A DNA stretch of 64,000 nucleotides from Streptomyces sp. NBC_00289 (GTDB lineage: Bacteria; Actinomycetota; Actinomycetes; Streptomycetales; Streptomycetaceae). The stretch spans positions 3,100,001-3,164,000 of the forward strand of contig NZ_CP108046.1 in the NCBI RefSeq assembly GCF_041435115.1. The letters are read 5' to 3'. Below the pieces are notes generated by a model that worked only from the letters and a program-made list of their open reading frames with translations, was not told where the DNA came from and searched no databases. Each line of letters starts with the position of its first letter. The first letter of the stretch is position 1. The translations under genes and the position numbers were made by a program. Shown in pieces: positions 56,332 through 64,000 of this stretch.

Positions 56332-56910
56332 TCAGTCGGCGGCGTGGGCGGGCACGGGGACCTGAGCAGTCCCTCCGCACCCGCGGTCGTCTTCCTGGCT
56401 CCCCGCGACAGCGCCCTTGCCGTCGGTAGTGTCCGCGCGGTCCTCGTCGTCCGCGGCGGGGAGTCCCGTCTGTTCCCTGAGTTCCACGATCGCGGCCTCG
56501 AAGTCCTCCAACGAGTCGAACGCCCGGTAGACGGACGCGAATCGCAGATAGGCGACGAGGTCGAGTTCCTGCAACGGGCCGAGTATGGCCAGCCCCACGT
56601 CGTGGGTGGTCAGCTCGGCGCTTCCGGTGGCCCGCACCGCCTCCTCGACCCGCTGGCCGAGCTGGGCGAGCGCGTCCTCCGTGACAGGTCGTCCCTGACA
56701 TGCCTTGCGCACGCCGTTGATGACCTTGGTGCGACTGAAGGGCTCGGTGACTCCGGACCGCTTCACCACCATGAGCGAGCACGTCTCCACGGTCGTGAAA
56801 CGACGGGAGCAGTCAGGGCACTGGCGGCGCCTGCGGATCGACGTGCCGTCGTCGGTCGTACGACTGTCGACGACACGGCTGTCGGGGTGCCTGCAGAAGG
56901 GGCAGTGCAT
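56332..56910 (-). CDS. nrdR: Transcriptional repressor NrdR
   Basis: A 192-residue protein. The N-terminal zinc ribbon [17 protein letters not shown] ... [10 protein letters not shown] is followed by an ATP-cone domain ([20 protein letters not shown] to about residue 140). A hydrophilic tail of about 45 residues extends beyond the usual 150-residue length. It senses ATP/dATP and represses ribonucleotide reductase genes. Two NrdR boxes lie upstream, so it should control its own operon. Confidence 0.97.
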   Translation of the reverse strand: MHCPFCRHPDSRVVDSRTTDDGTSIRRRRQCPDCSRRFTTVETCSLMVVKRSGVTEPFSRTKVINGVRKACQGRPVTEDALAQLGQRVEEAVRATGSAELTTHDVGLAILGPLQELDLVAYLRFASVYRAFDSLEDFEAAIVELREQTGLPAADDEDRADTTDGKGAVAGSQEDDRGCGGTAQVPVPAHAAD

Positions 56911-57019
56911 CAGCTTCCAACCCTCCTCACAGCAGACTCAATAGCCTCAGGAGGCCCCTCGGGCCCCTCGAAGCAGCCCCAAGCATAGGCGATCGCCGAG
57001 GGCTGGAAGACCCTGGGGA

Positions 57020-57064
57020 CCACAACTTCTGGGCCGCTGCCGCAATCCAACCACTAGATGTGGG
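57020..57064 (-). promoter_or_regulatory. Tandem NrdR boxes upstream of nrdR-nrdJ
   Basis: On the minus strand, CCCACATCTAGTGG (57051-57064) and CCCAGAAGTTGTGG (57020-57033). They match at 10 of 14 positions and their starts are exactly 31 bases apart, the spacing that is diagnostic for paired NrdR boxes. Confidence 0.85.
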
Positions 57065-57149
57065 GATTGGCTTATACATCCAGGCCGTCAGCGCGTGTCG
57101 CGCATGTACTGGCATGTGCCCCGCGAACGCACCGCCACGCCGGACACGG

Positions 57150-57179
57150 ATGCGCCGCAGCCGTACCGCTGCGGCGCAT
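57150..57179. other. Stem-loop between nrdR and lexA
   Basis: ATGCGCCGCAGC and its complement form a 12-bp stem with a CGTACC loop. It is isolated in the 566-base divergent region, 170 bases upstream of the lexA operator, and has no adjacent coding end that would explain it as a terminator. Its function is unknown. Confidence 0.6.
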
Positions 57180-57402
57180 GCGGAGATACCGTGGGCGCCG
57201 CAGGGAGGTGACGTGGGACTCCCGCACAAACGGGGGTCGGTTCCCGGTTGACGGGATGCCGGATGGCAGACTGAGGCAGCAGCCCACGAGATCGTCGCCC
57301 CGGCGGTGAAGAGTACAACGATGGATCTCTTCGTCCGCCAGGCACCGCGTTAGCCATACACCCAGACACGTGATCAAGTCAGACACTTCACGGTTTTTCA
57401 CT

Positions 57403-57416
57403 CGAACGTGTGTTTG
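57403..57416 (+). promoter_or_regulatory. LexA box upstream of lexA
   Basis: CGAACGTGTGTTTG fits the Gram-positive SOS consensus CGAAC-N4-GTTYG exactly, 60 bases before the lexA start. It indicates autorepression. Confidence 0.9.
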
Positions 57417-57476
57417 GCGCAACCTTTCGAAAGCAACTACCGTTGTCCAGCAGGGAGACCATCGAGAGGGGCCGAC

Positions 57477-58256
57477 GTGACCACCACCGCAGACAGTGCC
57501 ACCATCACTGCCCAGGACCGCTCCCAGGGCCGACTCGAGCCGGTGCATGCGATGAACGAAGCCGCGAATCCCGAGGGGCAAAAGCGCTCCCTGCCTGGAC
57601 GACCTCCAGGCATCCGGGCGGACAGCTCCGGACTGACCGACCGACAGCGCCGGGTGATCGAGGTCATCAGGGACTCAGTGCAGCGGCGCGGCTACCCGCC
57701 GTCGATGCGCGAGATCGGTCAGGCGGTCGGCCTGTCCAGTACATCGTCGGTCGCACACCAGCTGATGGCACTGGAGCGCAAGGGCTTCCTGCGCCGTGAC
57801 CCGCACCGGCCGCGCGCCTACGAGGTGCGAGGCTCTGACCAGGGCGCCTCGGTGCAGCCCACCGACACCGCGGGCAAGCCGGCCGCGTCCTACGTTCCCC
57901 TGGTCGGCCGCATCGCCGCCGGTGGACCGATCCTGGCCGAGGAATCGGTCGAGGACGTCTTCCCCCTGCCCCGACAGCTGGTCGGCGACGGGGAGCTGTT
58001 CGTCCTGAAGGTCGTCGGTGACTCGATGATCGAGGCCGCGATCTGCGACGGAGACTGGGTCACGGTTCGCCGTCAGCCAGTCGCCGAGAACGGCGACATC
58101 GTCGCCGCGATGCTCGACGGCGAGGCCACCGTCAAGCGCTTCAAGCGGGAGGACGGCCACGTATGGCTCCTCCCGCACAACTCCGCCTACGAGCCGATCC
58201 AGGGCGACGACGCGACCATTCTCGGCAAGGTGGTGGCAGTACTGCGGCGCGTGTGA
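57477..58256 (+). CDS. lexA: SOS repressor LexA
   Basis: A 259-residue protein from the GTG at 57477 after GAGAGGGG. The helix-turn-helix has [20 protein letters not shown]. The self-cleavage site is Ala138-Gly139 in LVGRIAAGG, and the catalytic Ser173 (GDSMIE) and Lys210 (EATVKRF) are intact. A disordered 45-residue N-terminal extension is typical of streptomycete LexA. RecA-driven cleavage after DNA damage would free its regulon, including itself. Confidence 0.97.
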   Translation: MTTTADSATITAQDRSQGRLEPVHAMNEAANPEGQKRSLPGRPPGIRADSSGLTDRQRRVIEVIRDSVQRRGYPPSMREIGQAVGLSSTSSVAHQLMALERKGFLRRDPHRPRAYEVRGSDQGASVQPTDTAGKPAASYVPLVGRIAAGGPILAEESVEDVFPLPRQLVGDGELFVLKVVGDSMIEAAICDGDWVTVRRQPVAENGDIVAAMLDGEATVKRFKREDGHVWLLPHNSAYEPIQGDDATILGKVVAVLRRV

Positions 58257-58299
58257 CGGCTATGGCGGGCGGGCCGAACCGGCCCCCCGCCCTCTGACC

Positions 58300-58333
58300 G
58301 GGCCCCGGGACCCCTGCGCCGGTTCCGGGGCCC
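58300..58333 (+). terminator. Terminator after lexA
   Basis: A perfect 9-bp stem GGGCCCCGG/CCGGGGCCC with a 16-base loop, 44 bases after the lexA stop. It lies before the convergent DinG-type gene. Confidence 0.6.
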
Positions 58334-58522
58334 TGTGCTGTGCGGGGCAGCCTCTCGGGGGTCCACGGAGCCGTGCGCAGGTGGCCGCCGCTGGTACATG
58401 GGCAGCTGTGGTTGGCGCACCGATACCTTCGGCCGGGGCCTTTCCGTCCTGGGCACATCGCATCGCGGTTTCCCTGTCGCCGTGCATGGGACAGGGAAAA
58501 CCCGATCATCCTCTCCTTGCGA

Positions 58523-60508
58523 TCACTCCGCGTCGGCCTCTTCCGCCACCTTCGCTACGGCGTCGATCGCGGCCAGCGACTTACGGACCTGGTTACGGTC
58601 GGTGGTGTACCAAAAGCCGGGCAGTGACGCCTTCAGATAGCTCCCGTATCGGGCCGTGGCCAGTCGCTGGTCCAGTACGGCGACCACACCCCGGTCCCCC
58701 GTCGCGCGGACCAGGCGGCCGGCTCCCTGGGCCATGAGCAGTGCGGCGTGGGTCGCGGCGACCGCCATGAAGCCGTTACCCCCGGCGTCCTCCACCGCTT
58801 TCTGGCGCGCACTCATCAAAGGGTCGTCCGGGCGCGGGAACGGGATCTTGTCCATGACCACCAGCTGACAGCTGGAACCCGGCACGTCGACGCCCTGCCA
58901 GAGCGACAGCGTGCCGAAAAGGCAGGTCTTCGGGTCGGCCGCGAAGTTCTTGATCAGCTCGCCGAGGGTCTCCTCGCCCTGGAGGAGGATCGGGAACTCG
59001 GGAATGCGGGAGCGCAGTTCCTCCGCGGCGAGCTGAGCTGCCCGCATCGAGGAGAAGAGCCCCAGGGTGCGGCCGCCGGCCGCCTGGATCAACTCCGTGA
59101 GCTCGTCGAGCATGTCCCCGCGGTCGCCGTCCCGTGCGGGTCGCGCAAGGTGCTTGGCGACGTACAGGATGCCCTGCTTGGGGTAGTCGAAGGGCGAGCC
59201 CACGTCGACGCCCTTCCACTGCGGAAGGTCTTCCCCCTCAGTGCCCTCCGGAGCGAGCCCCAGGGAGGCGCCCACGCCGTTGAAGTCACCGCCCAGCTTG
59301 AGGGTCGCCGAGGTCAGGACGACGGAGCGGTCCGCGAACAGCTTCTCTCTCAGCAGGCCCGACACGGACATGGGGGCCACGCGCAGGGAGGCACCGAAGC
59401 GGTCGTGACGCTCGTACCAGACGACGTCCCACTCGGAGCCGTTCGTGATCCGCTCCGCCACGTCGTGCACGCTCTCCACGGAGGCAAGTGCCTGCTTGCG
59501 GACCGCGTCCTCGTCCTGCACGGACTTGTCACGGGTCGCGCCGATCGCTGAGATGACCGTGCGCGCCGCGTCGCGCAGCGCCATGAGGGCGTAGCCCAGG
59601 TCTTCGGGGATCTCTTCCAGCCGACCCGGCAGGGCCAGTTCCATCAGCCGCTCGAAGCCCTCGGCGGCGGTCTGGAGCTGGTCCGCCGCCTTCTCGTTGG
59701 CGAGTTTGGCGGCGCGGCGCACCGCGCGGTTGACCTGCCCGGGGGTGAGCTCGCCGGTGGCGACTCCGGTGACCCGCGAGACCAGCTCGTGGGCCTCGTC
59801 GACGATCAGCACCTCGTGCTGCGGAAGGACCGGCGCACCCTCGATGGCGTCGATCGCGAGGAGCGCGTGGTTGGTGACGACGACCTCGGCGAGCTTGGCC
59901 CGCTCACGGGCCATCTCCGCGAAGCACTCCGCGCCGTACGCGCACTTGGTGGCGCCCAGACATTCTCGTGAGGAGACCGACACCTGAGCCCAGGCTCGGT
60001 CCGAGACACCCGGCGTGAGGTCGTCCCGGTCGCCGTTCTCCGTCTCGTCCGACCAGTCGCGCAGCCGGAGCAGGTCCTGGCCCAGTTTGCTGGTCGGAGC
60101 GGCCGCCTCGAACTGGTCGAAGAGCCCCTCCTCCTCGTCCTGCGGAACGCCCTCATGCAGACGGTGCAGACACAGGTAGTTCGACCTGCCCTTGAGCATG
60201 GCGAACTCCGGGCGCCGGCGCAGCAGCGGATGCAGTGCGTCGACCGTGCGCGGAAGGTCCCGCTCCACGAGCTGGCGCTGCAGCGCCAGGGTTGCGGTCG
60301 CGATGACGACGCGCTCCCCGTGCGCGAGTGCGGGCACCAGATAGCCCAGTGACTTTCCGGTGCCGGTGCCGGCCTGCACGAGCAGATGGGCACCGTCGTC
60401 GATCGCCTCGGCGACGGCTTCGGCCATGGTCACCTGGCCGGGGCGCTCCGTACCGCCGACGGCAGTGACGGCAGCGTGCAGGAGTTCAGGGAGTGAGGAC
60501 TTCGTCAT
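58523..60508 (-). CDS. DinG/XPD-family ATP-dependent DNA helicase
   Basis: A 661-residue protein. Helicase motifs: QAGTGTGKSLGYLVPAL (I), VIVDEAHELVSR (II, DEAH), SATLKLGGDF and GVDVPGSSCQLVVMDK (V/VI region). Four cysteines in a cluster-binding segment (SSRECLGATKCAYGAECFAE, plus one upstream in NYLCLHRLH) fit the [4Fe-4S] domain of XPD-like enzymes. These unwind 5'-3' and act in repair of blocked forks and in resolving unusual structures. No LexA box is seen upstream, and the start overlaps the edge of a repeat-rich region. Confidence 0.93.
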   Translation of the reverse strand: MTKSSLPELLHAAVTAVGGTERPGQVTMAEAVAEAIDDGAHLLVQAGTGTGKSLGYLVPALAHGERVVIATATLALQRQLVERDLPRTVDALHPLLRRRPEFAMLKGRSNYLCLHRLHEGVPQDEEEGLFDQFEAAAPTSKLGQDLLRLRDWSDETENGDRDDLTPGVSDRAWAQVSVSSRECLGATKCAYGAECFAEMARERAKLAEVVVTNHALLAIDAIEGAPVLPQHEVLIVDEAHELVSRVTGVATGELTPGQVNRAVRRAAKLANEKAADQLQTAAEGFERLMELALPGRLEEIPEDLGYALMALRDAARTVISAIGATRDKSVQDEDAVRKQALASVESVHDVAERITNGSEWDVVWYERHDRFGASLRVAPMSVSGLLREKLFADRSVVLTSATLKLGGDFNGVGASLGLAPEGTEGEDLPQWKGVDVGSPFDYPKQGILYVAKHLARPARDGDRGDMLDELTELIQAAGGRTLGLFSSMRAAQLAAEELRSRIPEFPILLQGEETLGELIKNFAADPKTCLFGTLSLWQGVDVPGSSCQLVVMDKIPFPRPDDPLMSARQKAVEDAGGNGFMAVAATHAALLMAQGAGRLVRATGDRGVVAVLDQRLATARYGSYLKASLPGFWYTTDRNQVRKSLAAIDAVAKVAEEADAE

Positions 60509-60592
60509 AGCCCGACCACCCTACGGCCCGGCACTGACAAACGGGTGATCAAGGCGAGGGGCAGGGGACGGATCAAGACGCGCGTCCTTCGG

Positions 60593-60765
60593 TCGGGGCT
60601 CGCATCGGCTCGCTTGGGATCGGGACGGCTTCGCTTGGGAGTGGAATGGGATTGCTTGGGATCGGGGCGGGTCCGGTTGGGATCGTGCTGGGCCCCCGGT
60701 CGGGTTTGTGGTGGGCCCCGGTCGGGTTCGTGGTGGGTCAGGTTCGGGTCGGGATCAATCTGGCG
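60593..60765. repeat. Degenerate 21-bp tandem repeats upstream of the DinG-type gene
   Basis: TTGGGA-centred units start at 60614, 60635, 60656 and 60677, then diverged units follow at about 60698, 60720 and 60741 (GGTCGGG-rich). The unit is about TTGGGATCGGGNCGG-NTNCGC. The strand is G-rich with several GGG runs. The surrounding 451-base gap (60509-60959) has no gene I trust. Frames on both strands read as 7-residue repeats. Confidence 0.8.
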
Positions 60766-60959
60766 GGGTTTCGGGGGCTGCCTTCGCGTCTGCGCTTGTT
60801 CGGGGCGTCCGTGGGGAGAGTCGATTCGTCGGGGGTCGGATCGGGGCAGGTTCACGGTCGGTTGCACGGGGCCGGGGTCGGTGCGAAAACGGCTCGGCGC
60901 GCATGGGAACCGGATCGGCTCGAGCGGTGTACCAAAAGTGATGACGCGATGACATGGCG

Positions 60960-61814
60960 CTACAGCAGATGACGGAGGGACCGGTCGCGGACCACGAGGG
61001 CGGCCTGCTTGGCGGGCAGGTCGATCTCGGCGGAGAAGCGGAAGCCGGCAGCGAGGAAGGAGGCGATGGAGGGCATGTTGCGAAGGTCGGGCTCCGCGAC
61101 GACGCGGGCGCAGGCGGGCCGTTTGTCCAGGACGAGATCGGCCACGGCTCTCAGGAGTGTGCTGCCGAGCCCTCGGCCGCGGTCTGCGACACCACCGAGG
61201 AGGAGGTGGATACCCGTGTCGTGAGGTCGGGCGGGATAGTGGCGGGCCAGTGGGTCCAGGTCAGCCCGATAGATCTCCCAGTAGCTCATGGGGTTGCCCG
61301 CCAGCATTCCGATGCACGGGACGCTGCGTCCGTCTCCGTCGATCTGGTTCTGCATGTGGTGCTCCGCCACGGACTGAGCGCCCGCCAGGTCCCAGAACGC
61401 CGCGACGGCGGGGTCGTTCATCCACCGGCTGACGAGAGCGAGATCCCGTTCGACACGCACAGGGACGAGTTGGAACACACCGGCAGGGGTGTCGGTCGGT
61501 CCCCAGCCGGCCACGCCGTCGAGAAGGTCGTCACCGGCAGAGGGACCGACGGCCGGCGATGCCGTGCTCTTGAGGCGGCCCTGGGTCCTGTCGAGCTCGG
61601 CTCGCTCCTCTTCCAGGAGCGCGATGAGCTCGTCCGGCAGGCGCAGCTCGAGGGTGTCCTCGCTGTCGGAGCCCGCGTCGAGGACCGATCCGGCGAGACT
61701 CTCGCCAGTGGCGGTGGCGGTGGCTGTGCTGTGGGTGATCGGGGCGGTCCCGGCGCCGTTGCTCGCGTCGTTGGGAGGCACGGCGACGCTCCTTTCAGAA
61801 GGTGAGGTGGTCAT
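60960..61814 (-). CDS. GNAT acetyltransferase of siderophore biosynthesis (IucB/RimJ-like)
   Basis: A 284-residue protein from the ATG at 61814. A TTG at 61847 is an alternative. A low-complexity N-terminal 90 residues is followed by a GNAT domain (RVERDLALVSRWMNDPAVAAFWD), with PMSYWEIYRADLDPLARHY and the acetyl-CoA loop DRGRGLGSTLLRAVADLVL. This is the N-acyltransferase type that acylates hydroxylamines in hydroxamate siderophores, and it sits directly downstream of an IucA/IucC synthetase. The acyl donor is not known. Confidence 0.88.
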   Translation of the reverse strand: MTTSPSERSVAVPPNDASNGAGTAPITHSTATATATGESLAGSVLDAGSDSEDTLELRLPDELIALLEEERAELDRTQGRLKSTASPAVGPSAGDDLLDGVAGWGPTDTPAGVFQLVPVRVERDLALVSRWMNDPAVAAFWDLAGAQSVAEHHMQNQIDGDGRSVPCIGMLAGNPMSYWEIYRADLDPLARHYPARPHDTGIHLLLGGVADRGRGLGSTLLRAVADLVLDKRPACARVVAEPDLRNMPSIASFLAAGFRFSAEIDLPAKQAALVVRDRSLRHLL

Positions 61815-61938
61815 GGTCCCCAGGGCGAAGGACGCGGGGATGGTCAAGGAACAGGTCAGAGGTGGAAGGAGGTAGGTGGGTGGTGGTCAGGCGAACCCGT
61901 CGGTGGTGGCGGGAAAGAGGTGGTGGTTCCGGAGGCCG

Positions 61939-63939
61939 TCAGGAGTGGATGGGGTTGGCGATGGTGACGTAGACGGACTGGCTGTCGACCGGGCCGACGA
62001 GTTCGTCGAGGCCGTGCAGGCGGGTCAGCAGGTTCGCCTTACTGCGCAGGACGGGTGAGTCGAGCAGCTGGGCGGGCAGTGAGGTGCGCAGCCGGGCGGG
62101 GCCGGAGGCGACGTCGTCGAGGAAGCGCCGGAAGGCGGCCAGCAGCAGTTGTTCGTCGGCCAGACGCTGCGAGCCGAACGCTCCGATGAGTCCGAAGACG
62201 TTGTTGATGGCGAGGTAGTACGCGAAACGCTCGTCCGTCACCTCGTCGGAGACGAAGGTGTCGCTGTGCTGGCCGATGCCGGGCAGTCGGGCGTCCAGTT
62301 CCGCACGCCGGGACTCGCGGAAGTAGTAACCCTGGTTGTCACGGTAGCGGCCACCTGTGGGCCAGCCGGCGGCGTCCAGCAGCACCAGGGTGTTCTGCTG
62401 GTGGGCCTCCAGGGCGATGCCTGCCTCCGCGTCCAGCCACAGCACCGGGCGAACGACCCGTTCCAGGTAACGCAGGAACCACTCGGCGGCGACGGCCGCA
62501 AGTGGGCGGCCGGTCCGGTCGGCGAGGTTGGTGACGACCTCGGCAAGACGGGTGCGTGGAGCCTGCTGGTCCGCCACCGATGGGCGCCCTACGGCGCTCG
62601 GCCGGTCATGCGGTCGAGGGGAGACGAGTCCTGCGATGCACGAGACGTCGGTGGAAGGGCTGAACGGGTTGTGGCGGATCACCACGTCGAGGCCAGGCAC
62701 GGGGTCGCCGTCCGGTCCGTCGACGGCGAGCCAGGCCGGGTCGCGCACGATGTCGAACCCGGGGTGCGCGGCCTGCCACTGCTGGGAGAGACCGCCGCGC
62801 AGGAGTCGGTGCACCTCGACGCCACGGTGGAGTTCCTTGCGGAGGTTCTCACGACGGGAGTTGGTGATGCGCAGCCCCAGGGACAGCTTGAGCATGGCGG
62901 GAGCGCCGGACCTGTGAACAGTACGTACGGAGGAGGTGGGGTGCCAGGCAGAGCCCTGGACACCGAGATCGCGGAGAAGTCCGGCGTCGAGCAGAGTCGC
63001 GATCTCGGGGCGGTGCCGGACCTCGGCCATCTGCCAGGGGTGGACCGGCAAGGCGGTGTAGCCGTCGGGCAACGGCAGTGGGGACTTCGCCAGGCCTGCC
63101 GTGAGCTGGGGAGCGGCGACCGGACGCCCGCGTTCGGTCCAGGCCGAGTCGGTGGCGAGAACAGCAGGGGCGACCGCCAACCAGTGCAGAACGAACGAGC
63201 CGCCCAACTCGGGTGAGTACCGACGTGCTTCGGACTCGGTGAGACCCTCTCGGCTCTTCGGGGTCGGGTGCAGCGGATGTCCGAGTACGAGTGCCTGTTC
63301 GGCGGAGAGGAAGAGATCGGGCTGTTCGGCGGGGCGCTTCCGGTATGCGCAGATGAACGTGGCGGTTCGACGGACGGAGTCGGCCACACGTGCCACGAGG
63401 TCAGCGCTGTCGGGCACTGCGGGCGCGTCCACCGGGTTCGGCCTTCCGCGCGCCTCCCTCGCAAGGAGTGCCGCGATCGTGACGGCATCGGCGGGCGGGG
63501 ACTGTGCAGGGGCATCGGCCAGGCTCGGGAGGCCGAAGCGGTGCCATCCGGTCTGGGACCAGTAGTGGACGGGGACAAGCAAGGAGGTGCCGCTGGCAGG
63601 GAGCGGGATGCGAAGGGGCCCGTTGTCGGGGGAGGGGAGGCCGGCTTCGCGTACCCAGCAGCGCAGCAGGTTCTCCACGGCGGCGGCCTCGGCTGCGGTG
63701 TGTACGTCCGGGTGCTCCAGGAAGTCCGGCGTGAGGCCGGGAAACCGTCCGACGTCAGGCGATTCTCCGTGGGTGGGGGCCGCTCCGCTTGGTGAGTCCG
63801 AGGCGGTCTCTTCCAGGATGGCCGGTCGCTGCCGGGACTGTGCGGCGTCGATGGCCTGTCGCCGTCGGGGCTCCGCCGCGTGGGAGTGGCGTGGAGCCGG
63901 TGTGGGCGAGGGGCCGGCGGATGTGGGGATGGCGTTCAA
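61939..63939 (-). CDS. IucA/IucC-family siderophore synthetase (NIS synthetase)
   Basis: A 666-residue protein with a TTG start at 63939, nine bases after GAGGACC. The N-terminal 90 residues are disordered and Ala/Pro-rich. Synthetase motifs: ALVLGHPLHPTPKSREG (ATP-binding), TSSVRTVHRSGAPAMLKLSL, EAHQQNTLVLLDAAGWPTG and YRDNQGYYFRE. These enzymes condense carboxylates such as citrate with hydroxylamine amines or alcohols. The C-terminal domain is complete. The operon begins beyond the window's right edge, and I see no iron box in the 61 bases left of it. Confidence 0.95.
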   Translation of the reverse strand: MNAIPTSAGPSPTPAPRHSHAAEPRRRQAIDAAQSRQRPAILEETASDSPSGAAPTHGESPDVGRFPGLTPDFLEHPDVHTAAEAAAVENLLRCWVREAGLPSPDNGPLRIPLPASGTSLLVPVHYWSQTGWHRFGLPSLADAPAQSPPADAVTIAALLAREARGRPNPVDAPAVPDSADLVARVADSVRRTATFICAYRKRPAEQPDLFLSAEQALVLGHPLHPTPKSREGLTESEARRYSPELGGSFVLHWLAVAPAVLATDSAWTERGRPVAAPQLTAGLAKSPLPLPDGYTALPVHPWQMAEVRHRPEIATLLDAGLLRDLGVQGSAWHPTSSVRTVHRSGAPAMLKLSLGLRITNSRRENLRKELHRGVEVHRLLRGGLSQQWQAAHPGFDIVRDPAWLAVDGPDGDPVPGLDVVIRHNPFSPSTDVSCIAGLVSPRPHDRPSAVGRPSVADQQAPRTRLAEVVTNLADRTGRPLAAVAAEWFLRYLERVVRPVLWLDAEAGIALEAHQQNTLVLLDAAGWPTGGRYRDNQGYYFRESRRAELDARLPGIGQHSDTFVSDEVTDERFAYYLAINNVFGLIGAFGSQRLADEQLLLAAFRRFLDDVASGPARLRTSLPAQLLDSPVLRSKANLLTRLHGLDELVGPVDSQSVYVTIANPIHS

Positions 63940-64000
63940 GGCTGAGGTCCTCGGGGGTGGTTCCGGGGTGGTTCTGCGGTGATGGGAGGGAGGGGTTCGA

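Noticed and set aside
60505..60952. Repeat-encoded frames on both strands upstream of the DinG-type gene
   Set aside because: The residues follow the 21-bp DNA repeat on each strand, and there is no supporting start site or homology. Annotated as a DNA repeat instead.

Overview
The window is a high-GC actinobacterial chromosome segment, almost certainly from a Streptomyces. The evidence is codon usage with G/C at third positions, purine-rich ribosome binding sites, frequent GTG/TTG starts, a principal sigma factor of the HrdB type with a Lys/Ala/Thr-rich N-terminal insert, a WhiH-type sporulation regulator next to it, a c-di-AMP riboswitch in front of a cell-wall hydrolase, and an nrdR-nrdJ operon divergent from lexA. 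From memory, the gene order matches the core region of S. coelicolor that holds hrdB, whiH, lexA and nrdRJ. I could not run an alignment to confirm this.

Layout from left to right. Positions 1-8111 hold ptsH (HPr), a GntR/FCD regulator, a riboswitch-controlled M23 peptidase, a pair of overlapping M16 peptidase genes (one with and one without the zinc motif) and a ParC/GyrA-type topoisomerase subunit. Positions 8108-14197 hold a CobW-type metallochaperone GTPase, a DUF6082 membrane protein, a small conserved protein, two divergent citrate-synthase paralogues (one fused to a DNA-binding domain) and a [2Fe-2S] sucrase/ferredoxin-like protein whose start lies under a strong iron box. Positions 14362-20451 hold a CitA/DcuS-type sensor kinase and its regulator, a three-gene ABC importer of the NMT1/SsuA class, and a second orphan regulator of the same type. 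Positions 20510-25078 hold an acetate-type solute:sodium symporter with its DUF485 partner, then a membrane protein, sensor kinase and NarL-type regulator operon with translationally coupled genes. Positions 25428-32179 hold the ParE/GyrB-type partner of the topoisomerase, a small Cys protein, a secreted trypsin-like protease, hrdB and whiH.

Positions 32342-45350 hold an ABC-2-type exporter fused into one chain, an NrtR-type Nudix regulator, a glycogen-debranching-like protein, a DUF4192 gene split by an insertion sequence, a RecQ helicase fused to a phosphoribosyltransferase-like domain, and an uncharacterised protein. The insertion sequence can be delimited to the base: 11-bp perfect inverted repeats and a 5-bp GGCCC target duplication. 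Removing it restores the DUF4192 reading frame. Its transposase carries a 19-unit hexanucleotide repeat. Positions 45776-56910 hold a proline-rich protein, rnhB, a TetR/MFS efflux pair with two matching 20-bp operators, an ADP-ribosylglycohydrolase, a phosphoglycerate-mutase-like enzyme, a DUF4937-like protein, a TerD protein, and nrdJ with nrdR. Positions 57477-63939 hold lexA, a DinG-type helicase, a block of 21-bp repeats, and two genes of an NRPS-independent siderophore pathway that continues past the right edge.

Most of the segment is conserved core. It links DNA metabolism and damage response (ParC/ParE, RecQ, RNase HII, NrdJ/NrdR, LexA, DinG), development and transcription (HrdB, WhiH) and iron use (iron-box protein, siderophore synthesis). 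The clearest strain-specific event is the insertion sequence in the DUF4192 gene. I see no CRISPR array, tRNA, rRNA or prophage.
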